Below, piece after piece: positions 10,269 to 20,336 of a DNA stretch of 64,000 bases. The notes beneath the pieces are model-generated. The model did not search any database. It saw only the letters and a program-made list of their open reading frames with translations, and had not been told where the DNA came from. The stretch is taken from contig JASWHV010000019.1 in assembly GCA_030760725.1 (NCBI GenBank), forward strand, positions 32,181,944 to 32,245,943, read 5' to 3'. The stretch comes from Neostapfia colusana. Taxonomy: Eukaryota > Streptophyta > Magnoliopsida > Poales > Poaceae. Position numbers and translations under genes: made by a program. The first letter of the stretch is position 1; every line of letters begins with the position of its first letter.

Positions 10269-12194
10269 GCATTGGGAATAGCATGCTCGAAAAGAGCCTA
10301 TTTTGAAAACTTAGAAGTAGTCGAGTAAAGATTAGTCATTATGCCCATATAAGGTCTATGATAGTAGTAGATATTATTGTGGAAAAGCTAACTTATGTGT
10401 TATACATTCTGTAACGACGCTCCGACGTCAGGTAAGAGGTAAGGTACGCCACCGCAGGCGGATCAATTGTGGTAAGCTCGCCATACGAGCAATGGTATGG
10501 AACGGTTTACCGTGGCTTGGCACGGTAGTTAATATGAGTCTCTGAACCTTCTCATGATTTTGAGAGCAAAAGTGAGAATACCTCATCGTGTGGTAAGCAA
10601 CGGGATAGTATGCAACTCTTGAACATTCAATGTTCAAATGGCCATACACAGCGCTCGCCATCAGCGTGCCTCAACGGTCATGAGGCAGTAGGTGGTATCC
10701 GTTGGGTTGATAAAATTGCCAACCATGACGACACGTTCGCGCTCTACTCGGGTTCCCCGTCGTGTAGTGTGAAAACACGACCATGTACCTTGAGACATGG
10801 ATTGACTCAAGGACGATCCATATGGCAATCATACGGACCGTATGTTTTTACTATGATATGGACCTGCCTGAAATGTTAAACCTTTGTGTGCACCATTATT
10901 GTGTGGTCTTATGCAGGTACATTAACCACATTAGAGCATGACGTTTAGAAATCGTTTGTGAGGGACGTTCTTAGTTCCACCATTTGGCACGTATATGCCG
11001 GGATGCCGGCTTAGGATTTTTCTTGGTGAGGAAACGTAGTACCGAGATGAGTTTTTAATTGTATAAAAAGGATGTTTTCAAAGAAAAGAGTTAATTTGGA
11101 GTTTAGGATTCAATTTAGGGGTTATTGAACTCCCATATTGAACTAAAAGGTCAATTGGGAGTATAGATTCAATTTCAAAGACTTAGGACCAACCTCCCCT
11201 GTTTTCGGCAGAATTTTTGCTGAACTTAAACAGGGTATAACTTTTAATTGGTTGAACCAATGGAGGTGTGTGATAGCATTCTGTAAGTTTTTGAAGTCTT
11301 CTTAAACTTTCTGTATAATTTAAGAACAGAATCCCCCTCCAAATGGATGAAAATCTCAGATGAGTATGCACTGTCCAGAAACATGGCAGCCCAAAAATGC
11401 TCTCTGGAATTTTTTGTATTTCGACTGTAAATTCTTGTAGAAAAATTATTAAGAGTCAAGTAAGATACCGTTGGAAAGCGTAGGAAATGTGCTACAACTT
11501 TATATTTCAGTGTTTTCCTAGATTGGGGGCAGAAATAGTTGGAATTTAGTGAACAAAACAGCCACTTGCAAAGGAGGTGCTGTCAAAATTCCAGAGAAAA
11601 TTCTTTTGAAGTGTAAAAATCATAACTCATAAACAAGGAAGGCTATGGAGGCAAATAAATATAATATGGATTCCTTTTTGAGTCTACTACAACTTTTTTG
11701 TTGAACTCCAGTCCAGGTTTTGCCTCCAAGGTAGCCAAAACAGTTAAATTCATCAGACTGGTCAGCTGGACCAGAAGCTGGACAGAGAAAACCATGTTGA
11801 AGTTTTTCAACCAAAACACTTGGTTTCACATTTCGATATCCAGTGGCTGTTGTAAAACAGTGAGCTGGAGTTGAAAAATTTTATCATTGAACATATCACT
11901 TCGAGCGAGGACATGTTTGGGTCTTATACAATAGCGAGGATTTACGCATTCTAACACACATAATATCCCGTGGCGACCCACGATGGTCGAATGAACTTTT
12001 AATCCATAAAGTTCATTACCTTGGAACTCGATTATGGTGACATGGTCCAGGGATGTATATGTTGTATAAAGTTTATACTTTATCCACGTGTGTGAATGCT
12101 ACGCGTATTATTTGTTCCATTCTCTCACTACTATTGTATAGACTGGATGAAGTAATCAAACATGTGCTGATCGTTTAAATGGTATGAATGCAGA
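10269..12194 (+). other. Element C untranslated leader with a possible upstream ORF
   Basis: The 1.9-kb leader lies between PBS and the gag ATG. It is homologous to the leaders of B (37253-39218, minus) and E. A 89-codon ORF at 10610-10879 has a counterpart in B (38565-38789, minus); both share segments such as ALYSGSPSC/TLYSGSPSC. DNA similarity alone could explain this, so coding status is open. The rest (10880-12194) is AT-rich with loosely repeated segments of CATAACT type and no supported gene. Confidence 0.6.
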
Positions 12195-12219
12195 ATGGTG
12201 CGTACACGATCCACGCAAG
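12195..12219 (+). pseudogene. First eight codons of element C gag, separated by the insertion of D
   Basis: An ATG at 12195 opens MVRTRSTQ and runs into the GCAAG target site of element D. Reading resumes in the same frame at 21966 after D and the second GCAAG copy. The same start style (MVRTR) is seen at the gag start of element B (37252, minus strand), which supports this ATG as the true gag start. Confidence 0.7.
12215..12219. repeat. Target-site duplication of D, left copy (GCAAG)
   Basis: GCAAG directly precedes the 5' LTR (TGTGAGACC) and recurs exactly after the 3' LTR at 21961-21965. Confidence 0.9.
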
Positions 12220-13843
12220 TGTGAGACCTATGTGTGCTGAATACATTGGCAATTAGGATAAAAGTTAGCATTAACATTCAAAGTTTTGAATATTGCCAAA
12301 ACATTCTTCTGTGGCAAGGTCCGACAAGTTCTTTGTTAGGTCCGCCAAGTGTTGGCAAGGTCCGACACAAGGTCTGGAGAGCTCCTGCAAGGTCCGGAGA
12401 GCTTCTGTGAGGTCCGGAGCTTGTTTTTAGTGAGCTCCCATGAAGTTCAACTCGTAGAACTGCAGCGTCTTGTTTTTGCTTTTAACTCGCAATGTTTCAA
12501 ACTTTCTTTATGGGAAGGTTTGCTTAGTATTAATTTGCTAAGTTTTTGGTGTGTTTTGGTGGTTATGGCTGTTATCATTTGATATGGTTTGCAACATGCT
12601 TATGTGACGTGCTCATGTAAGGTGTTGTGGTTTTCGAACTAACGTGAGTCAAGTCGAGGACTTGTGCTCGGAAGAATTGGTTGTTTATTCATGTGCAGGT
12701 GTTGCTTGAGTTCAAGACATGGCTGGTGACGGGATCCTTGGACTAGTCTCAGGGAGGAGATGAGGTTCCAACAACCAAGTTCCGGAGGAGCTGTGGTTGA
12801 GTTGATCGGGAGGTCGCGCAGCATGTTTGGATCAAGGGCAGTGCATATGAAGGTTGCGTGTACGTCGTTGGAAGGTATTTGCACGTGTGCAAGGAGTGCA
12901 TGGACGTGGCAACATTGTTCCAAGGCGTGATGAAGAGAAGTGGACGTAAAGAATTGGTCGGAAAGGTCCAACCGGCTGGATTGCGTACTCAGGCTGAGGC
13001 TGAGTCGGATATGGCTCAAATATTGAAGATTTGAGTTGGTTATGATAGGATTTCGTGCTAGGCACGAAGTTGAGTTGTTTTAGGAATGTTTAGGACGTTC
13101 CTAAGGTGTTTGGAAGTCTCACGATTGCTTCTATCTGCGAATAGGGGAGTCCTGAGCAGTTACGGTACGTTAGGATACGAGTCCAATTAGGAGTAGGAGT
13201 CCTAGATTGGATTGATTAGCCTGAGGGCTGGCTATAAAAGCAAGGGAGGCCAGAGCTCTCGTGGGTAGAGAACTTTGGGCTGTTCCTCTAGTATTTCTAT
13301 TGAATAAAGTTCATAGTTTCGAGGAGCTTTTGTGCCTTGTTCGTCCGACTTGTTTTTCGTCAAGTCTTTCTCGCCGAGTTTCTGGACAGACCGACGTTGC
13401 TTCGGTGTTTCGTTCATAATTCGAGTTTTACAGATCCGATTGACTTGATTCTTTTTGGGTTGTCTTCACAACTCAATTATCTATCATCTGCGAAATTTTC
13501 ACGAGCTTCGGATCTGTATTTTTTGAGATACACGAGTTTCTTTGCAGTGTTGCAGATCTGTTTTATATCGGGTAGAACAGATTGATCTTCGTTTAATGTT
13601 TTGATCGTATCTCAAGTTTTACTTCGTGTTTTCAAGTGATTCTTGTTGCATTACATCCGTGACTTGATTCTCTACCTCTCTACTTGATTTTTCACGGTTG
13701 AACACGTTTGAAAACACTTGCACACACGGTTTCTTCAACCGATTGATTTTTTGCTGAGGGGTTTTTGTTGTTTCCGCTGCGAAAAGTTTTAATCTACCAT
13801 TCACCCCCCTCTGGTAGATTTTCACGTGCTCTTTGATCCTACA
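12220..13843 (+). repeat. Element D 5' LTR
   Basis: It begins TGTGAGACC and ends GATCCTACA, 1,624 bp. U3 contains short spaced repeats of AAGGTCCGA / AAGGTCCGGAGAGC type (about 12315-12425). A TATA box is at 13233-13240 and an AATAAA at 13303-13308. The antisense ORF at 12639-13019 recurs in the 3' LTR and is a shadow of the repeat. Confidence 0.95.
13233..13240 (+). promoter_or_regulatory. TATA box in D 5' LTR
   Basis: TATAAAAG lies in a GGCTATAAAAGCAAGG context, about 1.0 kb into the LTR, and is retained as TATAAAAA in the 3' LTR at 21350-21357. It is the likely start point of U3-driven transcription; the transcription start would be some 30 bp downstream. Confidence 0.75.
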
Positions 13844-13845
13844 AT

Positions 13846-13858
13846 TGGTATCAGAGCC
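13846..13858 (+). promoter_or_regulatory. Element D primer-binding site
   Basis: TGGTATCAGAGCC begins 2 nt after the 5' LTR (spacer AT) and continues AAGG. It is complementary to the 3' end of initiator Met tRNA. Confidence 0.9.
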
Positions 13859-13891
13859 AAGGTGCTCTAATCTTTTTGATTTGCACGTGTT

Positions 13892-16165
13892 TTGACTAAC
13901 CATCATGGAGAAGTACTCCGCAAAACCTTGTGTGTTCAATGGCATCGATTTTCAGGTTTGGAAGGCGCGGATGGAGGCCTACATACAGGCGCAAGGCTTC
14001 ACATATGGGAAAAGTTCTACCGGAACTTCGATGTACCATCCAACGATCAAGTTACGGCTGCGAACATGAGAGATGTTGACAACAACAACAAGGCTCGCAA
14101 CTTGATCATCCAAGGATTGACTCAAAGCGACTTCGACCGTGTTGCACACCTCCGATCTGCATATGATGTTTGGAAAACTCTTTGTGACTACCATGAAGGA
14201 TCCAATACGATCAAGGAGGTAAGGCAAGATATGTTCAAGAAAGAATACATGCGTTTTGAGATGCAACCCGGTGAGTCAATTGATGACCTTTTTGCTCGCT
14301 TTAATAAAATTCTCAGCAACTTGCGTAGTGTCAATGTTAACTTTTCAGATGCTGAAAATGCTAGACAATTGTTAGGAGCATTAGATATGTCAATTTGGGA
14401 GATGAAAGTTACATCTATTCGTGAATCTACTGTCATGAGTTCTCTTACTTTAGACGTGCTTTATTCTAAATTGAAAACTCATGAAATTGACATCATCTCA
14501 CGTAAAAACCCCAACAAGTCTATTGCATTTGTTTCGCAACGTGACATGTCTAGTTCTAGTCAATCATCATCTAGTGGTGCACTCTCTTTGCTGTCCTCTC
14601 TAACCCTTGAACAGATTGAAGAGTTTCCAGAGGAGGAGCTTGCAATCATCTCTACTCGGTTCTCAAAAGCATTGCAAAATGTGAGAACCAGAAGGAGAGG
14701 AACCTCCGGACCTCAACGATGTTTTGAATGTGGTAAGACAAGACATTATCGTACGGAGTGCCCTAACCTTTCAGGTCCGACTTCACATGAAGAAAAGCAA
14801 ACAAGGCCGAAGAAATTGTTTGCAAAGAATAAGAAGAAGAAAGATTTATCAATGCGCAACATAGTGCATAGTATGATCTCTGCACTTCAAGATTTCGGCT
14901 CAAGTGATGTGGACACCGGTAGTGATGAAGATGAAGAAGCTATGGCAAATATGTGTTGCATGGCGAGCAAGTCAAGTTCAAGCTCCGAGGAGGCAGAACA
15001 CAACAGCGACGATGAAGAGGTATGTCTCACTTGCGAAGAAATGTGTGATGCTATTTCTCGTGCCACTGTTATATTAAAGAAAAAGGATAAAAAACTTAGG
15101 AACAATGCTGTTAAAATTGAATCACTAGAATCTGAAATTAATCATTTAAAAACTTTGATTCCTAGTGATGATTCTTGTTCCTCATGTGATTTGATTTATG
15201 AACAATTATCCTCTTTAAGAAGTGCACACGCATCTACACTTGATAAACTTGAACTTGAAATTGAAAAGAACAAAGAGCTTGCTGCACTTAATGATAAAAA
15301 TTTGAAAGATGCTTGTTGTTCTACAATTGATTTGCATTGTTCTTCATGTGATGATCTGAATAAGAAACTAAATGATGCTATGAATGAGATTTCTATTTTG
15401 AACAATGCTTTACGTGTGCATGAAGTTAAATATTGTTCAAATTGCAAACTAAAAGGAAAAACTTCATGTGAAAACTGCTTTGATCTGTCCAATAAACTTG
15501 ATGACATGCGTAGGACACTAAATCGGTTTTCTAATGCAAATAAGAACCTAAACTTGCTTCTGAATTCTTCCAAGTCTTGTAATGATAAAACTGGTTTAGC
15601 TTTTAATTCTCATGCTCATGCTAAGGCACACCCACCTAAAGTTGTAAAGTCATTAGGAAGCGGTTTGATTCAAACAGCTCCTAGACAAAAAGAGGTCATT
15701 TTCAAATCTCTAGGAGTACTGTCCCATTCGGGTTCTAATAAACGTGTTGCTTGCTCATCTAGACATGATAATAAGGTTATTTTTCATTGTACCTACTGTG
15801 GTAGAGATGGTCATGTCATGGATTTTTGTTATAGACTAGCTGAACACGATAAGAAACAAAGAATACTTGCTAGATCACATAACAACCAAGCAAAATCTGC
15901 TAGACCGAATGTTCGGAGCTTGCAACCTTCTGTAATGAGTCAAAAACTTGCTCCCGGACCTACTGTTTTTTGTGCTACATATAACACATCTTCTAAGTCA
16001 GTAGATGGGAACAAAAATTTTCGTTGTTTGGCTCATAAACCTGCTGTACCTTCTCAGCTTTCGCGTGTTATTCCTGCTGGATGGCGTGTGACTCAGTACT
16101 GGATTCCTAAAAGTCTTTTAACTAACCCCAGTATTGAGTCATCGACGTATTGTGCTGCTGTGTAG
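13892..16165 (+). CDS. Element D Gag (frameshifted near its start)
   Basis: This is the copia capsid protein. The likely true start is ATG 13905 (MEKYSAKP, then FQVWKARMEAYIQ), in a different frame from the long ORF. A frameshift near 13990 joins them, so the first 30 or so residues of the 13892 frame are out of frame. Downstream comes the UBN2-type gag core, then a CX2CX4HX4C zinc knuckle at about residues 276-289 (CFECGKTRHYRTEC). Next are an acidic Ser-rich linker and a coiled-coil region with several CxxC pairs. A second CX2CX4HX4C knuckle (CTYCGRDGHVMDFC) ends the recognisable part. The ORF stops at TAG 16163-16165, and the same frame continues into protease, so the stop is either a later mutation or a readthrough site. 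Confidence 0.85.
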   Translation: MTNHHGEVLRKTLCVQWHRFSGLEGADGGLHTGARLHIWEKFYRNFDVPSNDQVTAANMRDVDNNNKARNLIIQGLTQSDFDRVAHLRSAYDVWKTLCDYHEGSNTIKEVRQDMFKKEYMRFEMQPGESIDDLFARFNKILSNLRSVNVNFSDAENARQLLGALDMSIWEMKVTSIRESTVMSSLTLDVLYSKLKTHEIDIISRKNPNKSIAFVSQRDMSSSSQSSSSGALSLLSSLTLEQIEEFPEEELAIISTRFSKALQNVRTRRRGTSGPQRCFECGKTRHYRTECPNLSGPTSHEEKQTRPKKLFAKNKKKKDLSMRNIVHSMISALQDFGSSDVDTGSDEDEEAMANMCCMASKSSSSSEEAEHNSDDEEVCLTCEEMCDAISRATVILKKKDKKLRNNAVKIESLESEINHLKTLIPSDDSCSSCDLIYEQLSSLRSAHASTLDKLELEIEKNKELAALNDKNLKDACCSTIDLHCSSCDDLNKKLNDAMNEISILNNALRVHEVKYCSNCKLKGKTSCENCFDLSNKLDDMRRTLNRFSNANKNLNLLLNSSKSCNDKTGLAFNSHAHAKAHPPKVVKSLGSGLIQTAPRQKEVIFKSLGVLSHSGSNKRVACSSRHDNKVIFHCTYCGRDGHVMDFCYRLAEHDKKQRILARSHNNQAKSARPNVRSLQPSVMSQKLAPGPTVFCATYNTSSKSVDGNKNFRCLAHKPAVPSQLSRVIPAGWRVTQYWIPKSLLTNPSIESSTYCAAV

Positions 16166-16174
16166 GTTTCACGT

Positions 16175-16828
16175 TTGAGGAAGGAGAACATCTGGATTGT
16201 GGATTCAGGTTGCTCACGCCACATGACCGCTAACAAAGAATGGTTCTCCTCTCTCTCTTTTGTGTCACGTGTAGAAAATGTTATTTTCGCCGAAAACTCT
16301 TCTACTCCCATAATTGCTAAAGGTTCGGTTAGAGTAAACAATCTCTACACTTTGAAAGATGTGGCACTTGTTAAAAATTTGAAATACAACTTGCTTTCGG
16401 TTTCACAATTGCTAGATGAAAATCTAGATGTTAGCTTTGATAAAAATTGCTGCAAGGTTGTAGATTCAAAAGGTGAGCTTTTGTTTAACATGTCTAGGTT
16501 TGGAAGAGTTTTTAAAGCTAATTTTGATTTGTCAACTTCTAAGCATCGGTGTCTAGTTGCTAATGATACAAAGGATCTATATTTTTGGCATCGTAGACTT
16601 GGTCACATAGGCTTTGATCATCTGACTCGTGTTAGTGCTCTCGATCGCATACGTGGGCTGCCGAAGCTTAAAAAGGACAATGATATTGTGTGCTCTTCTT
16701 GTAGACATGCTAAGTTTGTTGCAGGTTCACATGCTCCTCTCACAATGACCATGACAGCTGAACCGGGACAACTTTTACATCTTGACACAGTAGGTCCGGC
16801 ACGTGTTCAATCCTTCGGAGGTAAATAG
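16175..16828 (+). CDS. Element D protease and pre-integrase region
   Basis: The frame is the same as gag. IWIVDSGCSRHMT carries the D-S-G aspartic protease site close to the N terminus. Farther on, LYFWHRRLGHIGFDHL and CSSCRHAKF give the HHCC zinc-binding (gag pre-integrase) module of copia integrases. The ORF is ended by TAG at 16826-16828, just before the integrase core, and the frame continues unchanged after it. The first ATG is not meaningful, because this is an internal piece of a polyprotein. Confidence 0.85.
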   Translation: MRKENIWIVDSGCSRHMTANKEWFSSLSFVSRVENVIFAENSSTPIIAKGSVRVNNLYTLKDVALVKNLKYNLLSVSQLLDENLDVSFDKNCCKVVDSKGELLFNMSRFGRVFKANFDLSTSKHRCLVANDTKDLYFWHRRLGHIGFDHLTRVSALDRIRGLPKLKKDNDIVCSSCRHAKFVAGSHAPLTMTMTAEPGQLLHLDTVGPARVQSFGGK

Positions 16829-16831
16829 TAT

Positions 16832-18556
16832 GTGCTTGTGATTGTTGATGATTATTCCAGATATTCTTGGGTTTATTTTATGGCATCTAAGAATGAAGCT
16901 TTTAGTCATTTTAGAACTTTATTTCTTAGATTATCTATTGATCACCCAGGATCATTAAAAGCAATTAGAAGTGATAATGGAACTGAATTTAAAAACCAAT
17001 CCTTTGATCACTTTTGTGCTGAAAATGGAATAGACCATCAATACTCTCCACCCTATGTACCACAACAAAATGGTTTCGTAGAAAGAAAGAACAGGACCTT
17101 AGTTGAGATGGCTAGGACTATGCTTGATGAATATCAAACTCCTAGGAAATTTTGGGCTGATGCAATTGCAACCGCTTGTTATGTCTCAAATCGTGTTTTC
17201 TTGCGTGCTAAGCTTGGAAAAACCCCATATGAGCTCCGGTTTGGACATAGGCCTATTGTTACACAGTTTAGGGTTTTTGGTTGCAAATGCTTTGTTAAGA
17301 AACATGGTAATCTTGATAAATTTGAAGCTAGATTTGTTGATGGCATGTTTCTTGGTTATCCATCTCATACTAGAGGCTACCGTGTGCTTTTACTTGACAC
17401 TAACAAAATTGTGGAGACTTGCGAGGTTTCTTTTGATGAAGCTAGCCCAAGTACTAGCTCCAATATTGCAGGTCTGGATCCATATCCGCAGGGGGAGAGT
17501 ATTTTTATTGAAGAAGATGAAGAAGTGGTGCTGCTGCCCGAAAACTCGGAAGTAAATAACGATCAAGCTGCTGATTTTGCACCACAACCAGCACCAACAG
17601 TCACTACTGCTGGTTCGGACCTTCCTGAATCAACAAGCTCTCCTAATCAAAGGTCCGAACATGAAGAAGAAGGTGCTTGTGAAGTGTCTACTCCCCTCCG
17701 AGTACTCAAAAGTCATCCTCCACAACAAATCATTGGAAGCTTGCATGAACGAGTCACTCGGTCCAGGTTTTGCGATCCAAACTCTCATGCTCATTCTGCT
17801 TTTGTTGCTTCTTTTGAACCCAAGTATATATCACACGCACTCACTAATGAATCTTGGATTAATGCCATGCAAGAAGAGTTAGAAAATTTTGAAAGAAATA
17901 ATGTTTGGAAACTTGTACCTCCACCTCAAGATCACACATTAATTGGAACTAAATGGGTATTTAAAAATAAGCAAAGTGGGGATGGGGTTGTGGTTACGAA
18001 TAAAGCTAGGTTGGTTTCTCAAGGTTTCACTCAAATTGAAGGTCTAGATTTTGATGAAACATTTGCTCCTGTTGCTAGATTAGAAGCTATAAGAATTTTA
18101 TTAGCATTTGCTGCATCTAATGGTTTCAAGTTATATCAAATGGATGTTAAAAGTGCTTTTCTTAATGGCTACATAGAGGAGGAGGTTTATTGTAAGCAGC
18201 CACCGGGCTTTGAAAATCCAAATTTTCCTAATCATGTTTACAAACTGTCCAAAGTCTTGTACGGTCTAAAACAAGCCCCTAGAGCATGGTATGATAGGTT
18301 AAAAACATTCTTACTTGAAAAGGGGTTTACCATGGGCAAGGTTGATAAAACTCTTTTTGTACTTAAGCATGGCAATGACTCATTATTCGTTCAAGTGTAT
18401 GTGGATGATATTATCTTTGGTTGTGCTTCTCATGATCTCGTGTCCAAGTTTTCAGCTATGATGAGTTCAGAATTTGAGATGAGTATGATGGGAGAACTCA
18501 CATACTTTTTGGGGCTGCAAATCAAGCAAACAAAAGAAGGAACTTTTGTGCATTAA
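16832..18556 (+). CDS. Element D integrase core and reverse transcriptase
   Basis: Integrase comes first: LVIVDDYSRYSWVYF, then the second catalytic Asp in SDNGTEF, and the catalytic Glu in NGFVERKNRT. RT (RVT_2 type) follows: WVFKNKQ, a QMDVKSAFLNG segment, LYGLKQAPRAWYDR and the active-site VYVDDIIFG, with both aspartates present. The order integrase before RT identifies Ty1/copia. The ORF ends at TAA 18554-18556, after which homologous text continues in the same frame (YTKDLLKRF), so the stop is a break in the polyprotein. Confidence 0.92.
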   Translation: MLVIVDDYSRYSWVYFMASKNEAFSHFRTLFLRLSIDHPGSLKAIRSDNGTEFKNQSFDHFCAENGIDHQYSPPYVPQQNGFVERKNRTLVEMARTMLDEYQTPRKFWADAIATACYVSNRVFLRAKLGKTPYELRFGHRPIVTQFRVFGCKCFVKKHGNLDKFEARFVDGMFLGYPSHTRGYRVLLLDTNKIVETCEVSFDEASPSTSSNIAGLDPYPQGESIFIEEDEEVVLLPENSEVNNDQAADFAPQPAPTVTTAGSDLPESTSSPNQRSEHEEEGACEVSTPLRVLKSHPPQQIIGSLHERVTRSRFCDPNSHAHSAFVASFEPKYISHALTNESWINAMQEELENFERNNVWKLVPPPQDHTLIGTKWVFKNKQSGDGVVVTNKARLVSQGFTQIEGLDFDETFAPVARLEAIRILLAFAASNGFKLYQMDVKSAFLNGYIEEEVYCKQPPGFENPNFPNHVYKLSKVLYGLKQAPRAWYDRLKTFLLEKGFTMGKVDKTLFVLKHGNDSLFVQVYVDDIIFGCASHDLVSKFSAMMSSEFEMSMMGELTYFLGLQIKQTKEGTFVH

Positions 18557-19350
18557 ACTAAGTATACAAAGGACCTTCTTAAGCGCTTCAACATGGAAAA
18601 ATGTAAGCCTCTTCAGACACCAATGGGAACAACAACAACACTAGAACTTGACGAAGATAGTGACCCGGCGATAAAAAACAATACAGAAGTATGATTGGAT
18701 CACTTTTGTATCTCACGGCGTCAAGACCGGACATACAATTCAGCGTATGTCTTTGTGCACGTTTTCAAGCTTCTCCACGTGCTTCACATCGCCAAGCCAT
18801 CAAAAGGATTCTCAGGTACCTACATGGAACCCAAGAATTTGGCATTTTTATTCCTTCTTCCTCAACCGTTTCTTTGAAAGCTTTTTCGGATGCTGATTTT
18901 GGGGGTTGTATGATTGATAGGAAAAGTACTTCGGGTGCTTGTCATTTTCTTGGTAATTCACTTGTTGCTTGATCCTCTAGAAAACAAAGTTCAGTTGCAC
19001 AATCCACGGCCGAATCTGAATATGTAGCTGCGGCCTGCGCTTGCTCAAAAATTCTTTGGATTGTTCAAACACTTAAGGACTATGGGGTTGATTTAGATAG
19101 TGTTCCACTGTTTTGTGATAACACTAGTGCAATTTGTATTGCTAAAAACCACGTGAAACACTCTAGAACTAAGCACATTGACATTAGGAATCACTTTCTT
19201 CGTGATAATGTTGAACAAGGAAACATTGTGCTTCACCATGTCGATACCGAACAACAATTGGCTGATATTTTTACAAAACCTTTGGATTTCACTCGTTTTT
19301 GTTTCATTCGTAGTGAAATAGGGGTTATGCATCCTCATGGCTTAAATTGA
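18557..19350 (+). pseudogene. Element D RNase H, broken
   Basis: The piece starts in the RT frame, shifts in an A-run near 18675, and continues as MIGSLLYLTASRPDI (18691), then AFSDADFGGC with a catalytic Asp. A TGA at 18970-18972 interrupts it. The same frame resumes with STAESEYVAA (catalytic Glu) and LFCDNTSAI (catalytic Asp) and ends with a regular stop at about 19350, after PHGLN. All three key acidic positions are recognisable, but one frameshift and one stop separate them. Confidence 0.85.
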
Positions 19351-20336
19351 GGGGGAGTTTTTGAAACTTTGAAAGTCTATGTGTGATTCTGAAACTAAAA
19401 TAATATGAGCATAGTATTTCATACATATATGACTTTGTGATTCCTTTTACAGGCTGAAAGTTCTTACTACATTACTCATGTTATACATTTTGTAGTTTTT
19501 TACATGACTAGTAATTGGAATAATTACTTACACTAAATCTGGTCATGATCGAACTTTCTTGCTGTTTTGAACTTGTTGCATGCTCACAAGTGCTTTTAAT
19601 CATAAAAAATTAATCAAGTGATCAGCTCACATGTTGAGGTCTCAAATAAAAAATTGAGAAAAGATCAAGAGAATGTGCATGCATCGCACTTCTTCTTTTG
19701 AGATTGCTTATCATTGCACTAAGATATGAACTTGGAAGGAATTGTGTATGACTAAAACCATGTCCTTAAGCTTCTGATTGTCAAATGACATAGGCTTGGC
19801 TTGGTTGGTTAGAATAAGGCTGATGCGGCATATAATCTCTTGCAAATATCATATGATAAACTTTGTGCCTTAAATGATTATGAATAATAAAAATGAAGCA
19901 ACAAGTGTCATGTTTTCAGGTTTTGAAATAGTTGAGTAAGGGAGATCATGACTTGCTTAAACTGAAAAATACATTTGATCTCTAGCATGGCTTACACTAC
20001 TTTATGTATCTCATTGATGTGATAGTGTAAGTAACCTGATAGTATGACTTAGATGAGCTTTGTTTTGTATGTATATGTTATAATATGCTCATAACATTTA
20101 AAATTTTCTCTTTTGAACCTTGCTGAATACATTGTCAAAGGGGGAGAAATATGTATAAGGAGAGATTTTTTTTTACACTTTGCATATGTTATACACTTTC
20201 TTCCTTCTCTGATTTTAAAAAATGGGGAGAAATTAATAAAGGGGGAGAAATGAGTTTTCAAAGCTTTTCAAAACTTTTCATAAGCCAATGTTCGGATTTT
20301 AATTGGTGTTGCCAATGCATTCATCAAGGGGGAGAT
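19351..20336 (+). other. Element D 3' noncoding region with repeated polypurine tracts
   Basis: The region between RNase H and the 3' LTR holds four GGGGGAG-type tracts: 19349-19357, 20137-20149, 20238-20250 and 20326-20336. The last lies against the LTR and is the likely plus-strand primer. I see no ORF long enough to suggest an envelope-like gene. The sequence is AT-rich. Confidence 0.75.
20326..20336 (+). promoter_or_regulatory. Element D polypurine tract next to the 3' LTR
   Basis: AAGGGGGAGAT ends where the 3' LTR begins. It is the expected primer site for plus-strand DNA synthesis. Confidence 0.85.

Noticed and set aside
12639..13019. Antisense ORF of 126 codons, with a similar 142-codon ORF at 20756-21184
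   Set aside because: Both are the same stretch of the two D LTRs, so conservation follows from the LTR pair. No protein family is recognisable.
17103..17555. ORF of 150 codons overlapping D integrase in another frame
   Set aside because: It is a shadow of the integrase/RT frame 16832-18556, which carries all catalytic motifs.
19351..20336. Possible envelope-like gene of D, as in some Sireviruses
   Set aside because: The region has only short ORFs (the longest about 70 codons), is AT-rich, and shows no signal peptide or convincing membrane segment.
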